64,000 nucleotides of DNA from the NCBI GenBank assembly GCA_949130485.1, contig OX422192.1, positions 943,218 to 1,007,217 on the forward strand, in the 5' to 3' direction. The translations under genes were made by a program, and so were the position numbers. Below are positions 55,284 through 64,000 of the stretch, one piece after another (position 1 is the stretch's first letter; each line of letters starts with the position of its first letter). The notes under the pieces are model-generated. The model was not told the origin of the DNA, made no database searches, and saw nothing but the letters and a program-made list of their open reading frames with translations. The stretch comes from Agelas oroides (taxonomy: Eukaryota > Porifera > Demospongiae > Agelasida > Agelasidae).

Positions 55284-55853
55284 TCAAGTTATAGAGATCA
55301 TTTTCAGCCTCTCAAGTCCGGACAGTCCCAGAAGATTTAAACGAGGATCTCCCCGAATAGATAGTTCCTCAAATTGCAGGGGCAGTAAGAAGGCAGGTGG
55401 ATCCTCAATAAACTGTTCTCCTCTGCACAGCTTTCCTCTCAGGAGAAAGGCATGTAAACCAGAAACTTCAGAAATCACCTTTGCATCTCGAAGCCTTGTC
55501 ACAGCTCCAGTGCCCAAGTACATACAGCTTGGAGCCCCAGTGTCAATAAGGAATGGTATTGGAATGACGTCACTGCCATTCCTCAGATGCAATGGAAGTA
55601 CCACAGCAATTCGACGTAATGTCCTGTCCACAGGTGAAAACACTCTCAGCAAGGGAGGGTGTTCTCCAAACTTCTTTATAAACTGTTGTTTGCTGACCAC
55701 TTGTAGGTAATCAGGATGAGCCTCAGGAAGATCAATACCCTGCAAAAGAAACTCAGGTGGCTGAACGGCAGAATCAGAGCCTAGCACAAATGTACGAGGT
55801 CGTCCCACACGACCAAGAAGTCGTGGAAGTTGCTTGACACAACGGCAGAGCAT
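55284..55853 (-). CDS. Retropepsin-like aspartic protease ORF, 189 aa
   Basis: The ORF contains the retroviral-type protease signature IPFLIDTGAPSCMYLG near its middle and a matching C-terminal LNLLGLSGLERL, which corresponds to the hydrophobic-LG motif that packs under the active site. One protease monomer is present, so it would act as a dimer. No gag, reverse transcriptase or LTR was found around it. It is either a lone retroelement fragment or a domesticated protease. The intact frame favours recent origin or use, but this is not proof. Confidence 0.6.
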   Translation of the reverse strand: MLCRCVKQLPRLLGRVGRPRTFVLGSDSAVQPPEFLLQGIDLPEAHPDYLQVVSKQQFIKKFGEHPPLLRVFSPVDRTLRRIAVVLPLHLRNGSDVIPIPFLIDTGAPSCMYLGTGAVTRLRDAKVISEVSGLHAFLLRGKLCRGEQFIEDPPAFLLPLQFEELSIRGDPRLNLLGLSGLERLKMISIT

Positions 55854-56006
55854 TGATCCCAGACTGGTAAAGTCGAGACAAATCCAGCTTTCTTGGATTC
55901 TGCTGAGTCAGCAAGTCACGTGGGCGCACCTTGAGGGGTCAAAGGTCAAGTAAAATGAAATTAATACGCATGCGCGGGGGAAATGTGAACAAAGTGCAAC
56001 CCTTTT

Positions 56007-57759
56007 CAGTGGCGGATCTAGAAATTTAGAAAGGGGGGTTAAGTCACTGGCGCGCTAAGCGCGCCGGAAAATTTTTGGGTTGCCACGCCCACTTTCACTC
56101 TTCTTCTTCTTCTTTATAACCTCCACTTAAGGAGAGTATCCCTGTTTGGGCAAACTTCTGCAGTCAGTTATGGGGGCCTAGTCCGAACGGAGAATCAGGG
56201 AGCTGCGGGCGCTCTTTAGTTGGGTCAGGAAATCGATGATAAACATTTGGGTGGGCGTGTCCTTAATCCATTCCAGGCCGAGTACAACCTCGGCGAATCG
56301 CAGTGGGTCTGCTTCCAGGTCTGGGAGGTGCGGTTTTATCGTTTCGGGGGTAGCACTTAAAAGGCGAGATCGGACAGGTGAGAGGGCCGGGCATTTGGCT
56401 ATGAAGTGGAGGGGGTCTTCGGGCTCAGAGTGGCAGAGTTTGCAGGTGGGGTTATTAGGTTGGCTGCGATCTTTCCTCCATCGAAAGCGACTGGCATCTG
56501 CTTCTAGCCCGTCGCACCCTACTAGAAGGCGGATGCGAAAGTTGTTCCTACGGGTTGCGTGGGTGTCCTGGAGGGTGACGGTCCAGTGTGGGGCGGGTCT
56601 TCCAATCGGTAAATCACAGTCACCTAGGGGATATTCCTCGCATTGGTCTAGCATGGTGATGTATGCTCGGATGTTCAGGAGCCGTTTGATTGATCGTTTC
56701 CAGGTCTCTTTGTTGCGGGGTGTACTAAGAAGCTGTTTGATGGAGGGGAGGCAGAGCTCGTCAAGGAGGTTTCCCCAGGTGACAGTGATTCCTTTAGCTC
56801 TGGGGTTTGCAACTCTGGCTTCGAGCAGCTGCTTGGGGAGGTCACTGGCTTGCATGTTAATGATGGAGTTTATGAAAGCCAGCTGTCGTTGAGAGATGTA
56901 GGATAAAATGGAACGGGAGCCAATCAGGCTCTGGAGGGCTGCCGCTGGACATCTGATAGGGAGGCCTTGGATGGTACGGAGGATCTTACGGTGGGTGCGC
57001 TCAAGAATGTTCAGTTCGGTACTGGTGAGTGACCACAATTCTGAGCCATAGAGCATGATGGGGATGGATAAAGTCGAGTAGAGTTTGTATGATGTGACAG
57101 GGTGTAGACATCCAAACCTGGATCCTACAGCGTTAAGTGCGAAGAATGCACTTCTCCCTGCTGTGCTCCGCTCTGCACTCACGTGAACACATTCATACAA
57201 AATATAGCTGGGAGGCCGAACCGAGGGGTCCGTCACAAAAGAAATCTCGTACAGTGTCCGACAGTGTTGTTTTAGTTAACTATAACTTTAACTAAATAGT
57301 AGGGCCTTTTTAAAATTTAGTTAACCAAAACTACAACTAACTAAAATTTTTGCTAAGCTGGGAACTATAACTAAAATATCCAAGAACATACAAGAAGAAA
57401 CCTGTCGGCAGAAATCCAAACTGAAATCCAGAAATCCACTGCGAAATCCAGAAATCCACTCTGAAATCCGAAATCCACGTGAAATCCAGTGGATTTCGAA
57501 ATCTCGTACGCCGAGGCACGCCGTGGCGGACCCCTCGGGACGAACTGAATATCTCGAAGCAACTCTAGGCCTAGTCAAACGTCTGTAGATCAGTAAGGAA
57601 CTGATACGTGAGTGTGTAAGTGTGCCTGGTTGTTGTTGCTGCATGCCACTGCTGCATAATCATTTGATGGACTCGTGCAGTTATGTACGCAAAATACATT
57701 ACTAGCCGCCAAAGGGGGGTGCATTTGCACCCCCCTTACCCCCCCTAAATCCGCCACTG
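56007..57759. mobile_element. 1.75-kb TIR element enclosing a LINE fragment
   Basis: It begins CAGTGGCGGATCTAG and ends with the inverted form (aaatCCGCCACTG). Subterminal ggggggt / accccccc runs also pair. A 5-bp direct repeat ctttt flanks it (56002-56006 and 57760-57764). The interior is a 352-codon LINE ORF plus actaaa-rich sequence and a gaaatccactctgaaatcc repeat (about 57415-57500). No transposase was recognised. The family is uncertain: the ends look hAT-like, but an 8-bp target duplication is not evident. Confidence 0.7.
56178..57236 (-). CDS. LINE reverse-transcriptase C-terminal fragment, 352 aa
   Basis: The N-terminal part shows the thumb region following a non-LTR reverse transcriptase (YSTLSIPIMLYGSELWSL, LERTHRKILRTIQGLP). 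The C-terminal part has a CxxC...H...C knuckle (CKLCHSEPEDPLHFIAKCP). The catalytic palm (the DD box) is absent. The frame is intact over 1 kb. It resembles the fragment in ASZ1 intron 2 in architecture but not closely in sequence. Confidence 0.75.
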   Translation of the reverse strand: MTDPSVRPPSYILYECVHVSAERSTAGRSAFFALNAVGSRFGCLHPVTSYKLYSTLSIPIMLYGSELWSLTSTELNILERTHRKILRTIQGLPIRCPAAALQSLIGSRSILSYISQRQLAFINSIINMQASDLPKQLLEARVANPRAKGITVTWGNLLDELCLPSIKQLLSTPRNKETWKRSIKRLLNIRAYITMLDQCEEYPLGDCDLPIGRPAPHWTVTLQDTHATRRNNFRIRLLVGCDGLEADASRFRWRKDRSQPNNPTCKLCHSEPEDPLHFIAKCPALSPVRSRLLSATPETIKPHLPDLEADPLRFAEVVLGLEWIKDTPTQMFIIDFLTQLKSARSSLILRSD

Positions 57760-58311
57760 CTTTTGATGAAGGGTAAAATGAACAAACAGATGAAACTATC
57801 CTTGAAAAAGAAGGATGCTCCGCCAAAAAAGAAACCAAGGTCATTGGATTGGTATTTGTTGCAAGGCCTAATGTAGCAAATTCGTTACGGGTAAAATGTG
57901 TTCCTCTTCATGTTCTGTATCCATGGAGTATACATACACACAGGATGGATCTGTGCCTATGCCTGTTTGAAAGGTATAACTCATTACAGTCCACCATACA
58001 CAATGACAAAATAACCAGCTACATGTTACAACATAGAACTTTCACCAACTATAATGCGAGGATATCAGCAAGATGCCCATGAATTTTTTTATCTGTCTGA
58101 TTGACAAAATTGTACATACATTGTAATTTACGATGGTAGAGTAACACTGTATAAGGTCTCTGGTCAGATATAACTGCTGCACGCTATTGGTGCCACATGC
58201 ATTTGTCTGCTTCATTCATCATTCCAGCTACAATTTATGATAGCAAATACAGGTGTTCCATGAGTGGGAGGGGTTGTGCACAATTCGAATGTGCTGAGCT
58301 AGCTACGTGTA

Positions 58312-58363
58312 CCAGACTCTTCCTGTATGGGCGGTCGGCCCCGCCCATACAGGAAGAGTCTGG
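58312..58363. repeat. Perfect hairpin just upstream of the CARD-SH2-Kelch gene
   Basis: ccagactcttcctgtatggg and its complement close on a short GC-rich loop, 36 bases before the start codon, so it probably lies in the 5' UTR or core promoter. A stable hairpin there could slow ribosome scanning (inference). Confidence 0.9.
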
Positions 58364-58398
58364 GAACCAAACCGAGCTACGTGTGTTTTTGAAGAAAT

Positions 58399-61300
58399 AT
58401 GGCTACAGCTCTGAACACAGCTGCTGGCGTTAGCGCAGCGTCCGAGGCCTTCCGAAAGTGTTCTGCCGACCTCATAAGAGGCATACAGGACCCGGAGCTT
58501 CTCGCGTGGGAACTGTATTCCGATGACGTCGTATCCGAGACAGTTGTGGACGAGGTGAGCGTGGTGGGGCTGTCCGGCGTGCGGAGGAAGACGAGGCTGC
58601 TTATTGCAGTCAGAGATCAGATTGCTGTCGATCCGGCCAAGTTCCAGAACCTCCTCCTGGCGCTCAGAAAGCAACCGCCGCTGAAAGACGTGGCGGATAA
58701 GCTTGAGACCATTTACAACAGCTGTGGTATGTAGCTACCATATAGCAGCGGATGGGGGTTGTAGATGTAAATAATTTAGACATTGGCACAGTGAAAGTGC
58801 ATCTGCGACAGCCACAAATTGTGTACATGCAGGCAAGTGGGCACATGGCTCTCCTGTCTCAATGTTGAAGGTTGTGGTTGCTTCGCGGTCACATCCAAAC
58901 CGTGCCACAGGAAACTACTTCATTAACAAGTAACCACCATGACAGACTAGAACCTCTGACAAAAGCAGACAAAATAGGAAGATGATTAGACAGCTATAGT
59001 AGTTGCTGGGAAGTTGATCACATGATGACTGACCGGCAAAAATTTGATGTGGGGGGTTACTCCAGTTATAAATGTCCTTTGCTGGCCTCATGAAGTGTTC
59101 CATTAGCTCTCACTGCAAGAATGACGTATTCACCAATACAAAGTGTTGCACATAAATAATGCTATACTTTGAAAGAAGTGCAGGCCAGGAATAATTCTCT
59201 CACAATTCTGTCAAGGTTGAAGAACCGACCATGAAAGTAGGGGGATTAGCTACCACCCACATGTAATCTGCTGTTGTAGTTCTGTCCTGTTATGTAAGCT
59301 TGAAAATCAACTTTTCCTTAATACCACAAGGAGACAATTGTCTGTAACCTATGCCGTGATATATAGTTTTCATGGGGCATGGCTTACCATGAAACCATTT
59401 CTGGAGGGCAGGAAGTGTAGGCAAAATGTAGGCAATCAATTCCCTACGATTAGTTGCAGAAGAAAAAGTTTTCATGCTGCATGCCTCTTGATTGTCTGTT
59501 TGCCCTCTGAAAGTAGGCATATTTACCCCACATGTTTGGAAGCCATCACGTACTCCATTTCATAACAGTATCCCCATGTGTAACAGAAGAATACTCTTTC
59601 CACAGCTGTCTCCCAACCTCAAGAGTCAGCCCATGCATATGATGTGGGATTTCCTGTTGAGCTTCTGAGAGAGGCGTGGTATCATACTGGGATCACACGG
59701 GAGACTGCAGAGGAGCGACTTGAACATGGTTCCAGCGGCTGCTTCCTAGTCAGAGAGAGTGAGACCAAAGTGGGTTGCTTCTCGCTGTCCCTAAAGCATC
59801 CAGAAGGTATTGCACATTTCCCTATCGTGAGAAAAGACTCTGGCCTCTACGAACTAACTGGAACCCACAAGGGCTTTACGACTCTTCCCGACCTGATTGA
59901 CCACTTCAAACACCATCCTATCTCAGAGGACCCACACCGACAGCTCAGCTACCCCTGCTACAGAGTCATCCACGCTGGTGAGTGCAAGTGGAAACTTGAT
60001 GCATGGAAGGCACGAGAAGCATTACCAGTTCCAGATTGTAATTTGGACCCTTCTTCTCTCACAGTGGAAGACACACCCCCTTCAGAGCCCACTCAAACCA
60101 CACTCCCTCCAGTCCCCCTCCCCCGGCGTCACCTAACTGCAGGAAAGCACACTGCCAACTCCTCTAAAGGGAAAGGGTATCCCAATGGTAAGAAATGGTT
60201 ACTTTATAGTAATGTGACATGCACCTCCCAACTTATGACCTACTCCAGCACCAGAGGACGTTGGACGCTAGTAATTAGTGACATGCCTGAAGTAGCAATT
60301 AGTGCTACATGAATGGTGTAATCATACTGACTGCCATAGAGGCCCATAGTGAAAGGTCAACGCAAACAGCATTCATAGTTTCAGGCATTAAGGGAAGCCA
60401 AAAGTGCATTCTCTCCAACTCAGTCTGGTACACCCTCATTGAGTTTCATTTTGTTTGGGACGAAACTCACTCAGTGGATACTGCCAGGTGAGCTGTAGAT
60501 TGACTGCTATGGCATTTTTTTGATGCACAGAATTTTCCTCAGGAATTCCCAAAGAAACATGCAGATGCTTCTCGTATAAGGAAAGAGCTATAGCGGCCGA
60601 TCTAGAGCTCACCTGGTAGAGTGAGTTTCCTCCAAAAGATGTTTGTGTAAATCAAGTTGATCTTTCACTATAGGCCTCTATGGCAGTCAGTATGACTACA
60701 CCATTCACATAGCACTAATTGCTACTTCAGGCATGTCATGCTTCCAACCTCCTCTGCTCCAGCACTAAAACCTTATTAAGTATGTACATGTAGCTGACCA
60801 GCTGTTGTGCATGTCTTCGTGCCATCATTACTGGACTCAATGTTGATTTAGTAAGTAGAGTCACTGACTTCAATTCAACCGTGTACTTTGTTTAGTGCAG
60901 TTGACTAAGAATAGTATCATTACTAATTCCACTTTTCCCTCTCAGATGCTCAACAGTCCAGTGACCCAATTCTACTGCACACACCAGATAGCAAGGTATG
61001 TTCGAAATAATGCAGTAGTGAACTTTGTAGTGCACAGCATTCTGTACACACTATTGTTGAATAGTTTGGCTCCACAATGTCTGGTCTCAAACTTGGAGGG
61101 CACAATTATTACAGCTGTTCACTGTAGTTCAAATGTTTTCTTAACCTGCAGTTCCCTCACCTGCTGAGGCCAACATAATTCACTTTATTGTTTTACAGTA
61201 CCGGTAAATATGTGGACACAGCTGTTTATAGTGCTAATACTCTTTGGCCACTGATTTCTATAATGTCATGCTATTGCAACAGCTACTGCCGAAGGTGTAT

Positions 61301-62427
61301 CAAGCTGCAGGAGGCATTGAGAGGACGTGCACAATTAAATACAACTGTGATAGAAAGCACAATGCTAAAAATAGTGTAAAAGAATTATAATTATATGCCC
61401 TCTCTCTCTGCTATGGCTGATACACTGTTAATACATGTAACAGAAAATGTTGTGCCGAAGCTCTGAGCATGTGCTGGTGGTTAATTTTTAATTAGCGCCC
61501 TTTTTAGGACACGCTATGAAGTAATAAACTTGTTTTGTATTTCAGACGCACCCCCTCAGTGAGCTAACATGGAGGAGGCTGCCAGACATGCCAAGAGCAA
61601 TAGTGTGCCCACAATCAGTAACAGTAGATACAGCTGTGTATGTGGCAGACAGAGGAATGAGTCATGACATACACAGATACGACCCACAAACACAACAGTG
61701 GACTGGACCACTACGATATCAATACAGCAACTTCAGTATGACTGAAGTAAACCAACAGCTAGTTCTGGTTGGCGGTGTTGATGCATCTACTGTTCCTGGC
61801 AAGACAACCAACACAGTGGCTGTGTACTCTCCCTCACAGAGGAGCTGGAAACAACCCTACCCTCCAATGAACACACCTCGTAGCTACCCTGCTGTTGCCA
61901 CTTATCACCAACATGTGGTGGTGGCAGGTGGCAGTGATGCTCGTAAGATTAGCACAGATACAGTGGAAATCCTTGACACATCTGCCTACCTTAGCCAGTG
62001 GCTCTCTACCACCCCACTCCCCATGAGATGCCGTGTAATGTCATCCACCATTATACACAATACGTTGTACCTGCTAGGTGGCTATGGGCTGGACAAGCAA
62101 GTACTCAGTGTGTCCCTCCCAGCCCTTACTCAAACTGGAGAGCCCCTTGCACAGTGGCGCACACTCCCTGACACCCCACTGGAGGATTCTACTGCCATTG
62201 CTATTGGTGAATCTCTGCTGGCTGTGGGAGGAAGTGATGGTCGACAACGAAGCTCAGCCATTCACGTCTTCGACCAGGAGAAGAACGCATGGGAGAAGGT
62301 GGGGGACTTACCTACTGAACGATCATATTGTGCCTGCTGCCTGCTACCAAGCAGGGAGATCCTTTTCGCTGGTGGAAAAGATTGCAATGGCTGGACTAGC
62401 CGAATTGATGTGGCAGCTGTGTTGTAA
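58399..62427 (+). CDS. CARD-SH2-Kelch protein
   Basis: Four exons: 58399-58726, 59606-60187, 60946-60995 and 61546-62427 (613 aa, phases 1, 1, 0). Residues 1-109 form a helical Death-fold domain that reads best as a CARD (LLLALRKQPPLKDVADKLETIY at its end). Residues about 125-225 are an SH2 domain with the phosphotyrosine-binding FLVRESE (exon 2), GCFSLSLKH and a YPCYRVIH end. A proline-rich tail follows (LPPVPLPRR, a possible SH3 ligand). After a 17-residue linker comes a Kelch propeller (321-613) very similar to that of IgDK-1. No signal peptide or membrane segment is seen. It looks like an adaptor joining phosphotyrosine input to CARD assembly, perhaps with Kelch-mediated target binding; this is inferred from domains. 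An alternative donor at 59979 (GTGAGTG) would remove the proline-rich tail. Confidence 0.82.
60247..60765. mobile_element. About 520-bp MITE in intron 2 of the CARD-SH2-Kelch gene
   Basis: Arms of about 110 bp: gacatgcctgaagtagcaat, ggtgtaatcatactgactgc and agaggcccatagtgaaagg, with the inverted copy at 60655-60765. No coding capacity. Confidence 0.85.
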
Positions 62428-63385
62428 TCTCATTCTAGTCCACTTATAGCTGGTCTGAGAATGAGGCATTTTTCAAAATTTGTATATACTCCAAGTATGT
62501 TTTGTTATTCTTTTTTTTTTTTTTTGAGCCTAACTGCAAGTGCCTAGTGAGAAGAACTAGTGCATGCCATTAAGTGCTTGTAAGTGTTAAAGTGAGCAGT
62601 GTTTGTTGCCTTGATCTAGTACACATTGTTGATTTATCTAAACACTGAACATCTAATTGCAGTTTTTACCGCAGGAATAGTTCAGACACTGGCTTCACAT
62701 ACTGAAACTAGCCTCGTTCACAGGCCACTCCCACATTTCATCTTGTAGCTGTGGAGAAAAGTCGGGAGAAGGCCTGGTACCATTTACGTCACAGATCGGA
62801 AATGGTGGACTCGGTTAGTACGTAATGTAGACTCGATTTGTAAGAAGCTGCTGTACAGATGGTTGTGTATTGTCCTTTCAAACATGGCATCCAGGTAATT
62901 GTTAGTGTGCAGTAAATATCAGGTCAGTTGAATTGTGAAAGGCTACAAGTTCGAGCTTAAAATAAACGTGCCATCCAATCAAATTGCAGAATTTCCTGCC
63001 ACCTGCTTGCAAAATCTTGTCTCAAGGGCCAAACTGAATTATGCAGTATCAGGTACTCCTGACATCCACTCTTCAGTGGAGATGGTGGAACATTCTTTTC
63101 GAACTCCTGAACACCAAATGATACTAGCTATAGTTGATCTACATTTACACTCCACCCTGAATATTAATTCAGCGCAACACAGATGCATAGAAATTAGTCA
63201 TGTAATAACAATTCTACCAGTCATGATTAATCTACTATAGCTAAACAAGAAAAGGTCACTGCCTGTTATAAAATCGGGGGGGGGAAGCAAGCCCCCAAAA
63301 AATCAATAATTAATGTCACTTTGGCTCCTACCAATATCAGGGGCAATGGTATATAATGCATGCAGCACATAATTATTACAAAGAA
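62428..63385. other. Intergenic, nothing coding seen
   Basis: The first 45 bases hold a decayed foldback (taatctcattct...tgagaatgagg) shared with the IgDK-1 3' flank. A T-run lies at about 62511-62526. The remainder holds only short unsupported frames. Confidence 0.5.
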
Positions 63386-63612
63386 TTAATACAACAGTTT
63401 CATTGCCAGCACAGCAGCCAGTAGCACCATCCCGACAACTGCCACCATTCCCTCTGCCCCACTTGGGAAGGGTTCACCACTGGGAATCTCCAGACCATCA
63501 GGAGAGACTAGAGAGAATCCATGGGACTCAAGAACCATGTTCACAGGAGTGCCCAGGGCGTTGGCCTGCCGTGCAAGGGCGCCTTCATCCAGCTCTATCA
63601 CAGGATTGTTGG
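63386..63612 (-). CDS. Last exon of a second glypican (gene continues past the right edge)
   Basis: The exon encodes NNPVIELDEGALARQANALG, then a linker (PSGEPFPSGAEG) and a hydrophobic GPI signal ending AMKLLY. It aligns with the last exon of the glypican at 43726-43943 and has the same phase-1 acceptor at 63613. It differs at many residues, so it is an older paralog than the 30614 copy. SG dipeptides occur in the linker. Upstream exons must lie beyond 64000. Confidence 0.75.
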
Positions 63613-63680
63613 CTACATGGGTGCAAGTGACAAAGTTTGAATTTAGCTGGGTCAGCCCTGGTGTGTTAAGCATCCATAGG

Positions 63681-63682
<2 letters not shown>

Positions 63683-63720
<38 letters not shown>
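63683..63720. repeat. Poly(A) run
   Basis: Thirty or more A, just upstream (in transcript order) of the second glypican's last exon. It could be a retroposon tail or simple-repeat growth. Confidence 0.9.
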
Positions 63721-63721
<1 letters not shown>

Positions 63722-64000
63722 ATGAAACTTTCATACCCTAATTGAATGAATAAGTATTACTACAATGGCACACAACAGAAAAAAATTAGCTACAAAAGAC
63801 ATATATCTGCAATGGCTCCCTACAATCTGAGTTACAAACTCTATACTCCTGACCGAATTAGCTTACCAAATATATCGTGACAGCTATATACGCAGTCCCT
63901 TTTTAGGAGCATCTTACATATTGATTTCAGAAGGATGTTGCCTAGACAACGGGTTATACATTACAGTGTATATAAATAGATGTAGTGATACCTTGTCCAT

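Noticed and set aside
56236-56892. 218-codon plus-strand ORF
   Set aside because: Antisense shadow of the LINE fragment.

Overview
The window is nuclear DNA of an animal, most likely a sponge (a demosponge would fit). Genes are split into many short exons with GT-AG introns. They include a metazoan glypican, the piRNA factor ASZ1/GASZ, and several modular Death/CARD/SH2/Kelch proteins. Introns are packed with microsatellites and small inverted-repeat elements. The sponge call is an inference from gene content and texture; no rRNA or mitochondrial marker is present.

Layout. 1-1069 holds broken antisense exons duplicated from IARS1, ending at a 200-N assembly gap. 3721-9024 (+) is a nine-exon gene, here called IgDK-1: unknown N-terminal domain, Ig, Death, coiled coil, Kelch. 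10785-24547 (-) is a complete 29-exon cytosolic isoleucyl-tRNA synthetase, IARS1 (1239 aa by my exon assembly). It lies head to head, about 0.4 kb apart, with ASZ1/GASZ (24956-29602, +, nine exons, 582 aa). 29.6-32.8 kb is rearranged duplicate debris: a copy of a glypican last exon, scrambled ASZ1 3' pieces, and an inverted-repeat element carrying a ZAD-like zinc-finger ORF. 32869-36649 (+) is IgDK-2, a second copy of the Ig-Death-coiled-coil gene with all eight exons the same length as in IgDK-1 but no Kelch exon next to it. 37082-42231 (+) is a degenerate Arf-family GTPase. 43726-51122 (-) is a glypican. 51.7-57.8 kb holds repeats, a retropepsin-like ORF and a LINE fragment inside a terminal-inverted-repeat element. 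58399-62427 (+) is a CARD-SH2-Kelch gene, and 63386-63612 (-) is the last exon of another glypican.

Main observation. The Kelch exon of the CARD-SH2 gene, with several hundred bases of intron before it, is homologous to IgDK-1. Its homology begins about 25 bases after the point in intron 8 where IgDK-2 homology stops. The simplest reading is that about 24 kb (Arf, glypican, CARD-SH2) came to lie inside intron 8 of IgDK-2, splitting it. Intron phases at both junctions are 0, so two in-frame chimeras are possible: Ig-Death-coiled coil-Arf and CARD-SH2-Kelch. The Arf lacks Gly2 and is changed at the positions of Thr31 and Gln71, as might be expected of a non-cycling module in a larger protein. 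In IgDK-1 an 844-bp element has landed in the last codons of the Kelch exon and supplies the stop codon.

The Death, CARD, SH2, Kelch, coiled-coil and Arf modules suggest a local cluster of intracellular, possibly innate-immune, signalling adaptors that evolves by duplication and exon shuffling. IARS1, ASZ1 and glypican are conserved neighbours. Exon coordinates come from reading splice sites and phase by eye; no alignment, RNA or database evidence was available.
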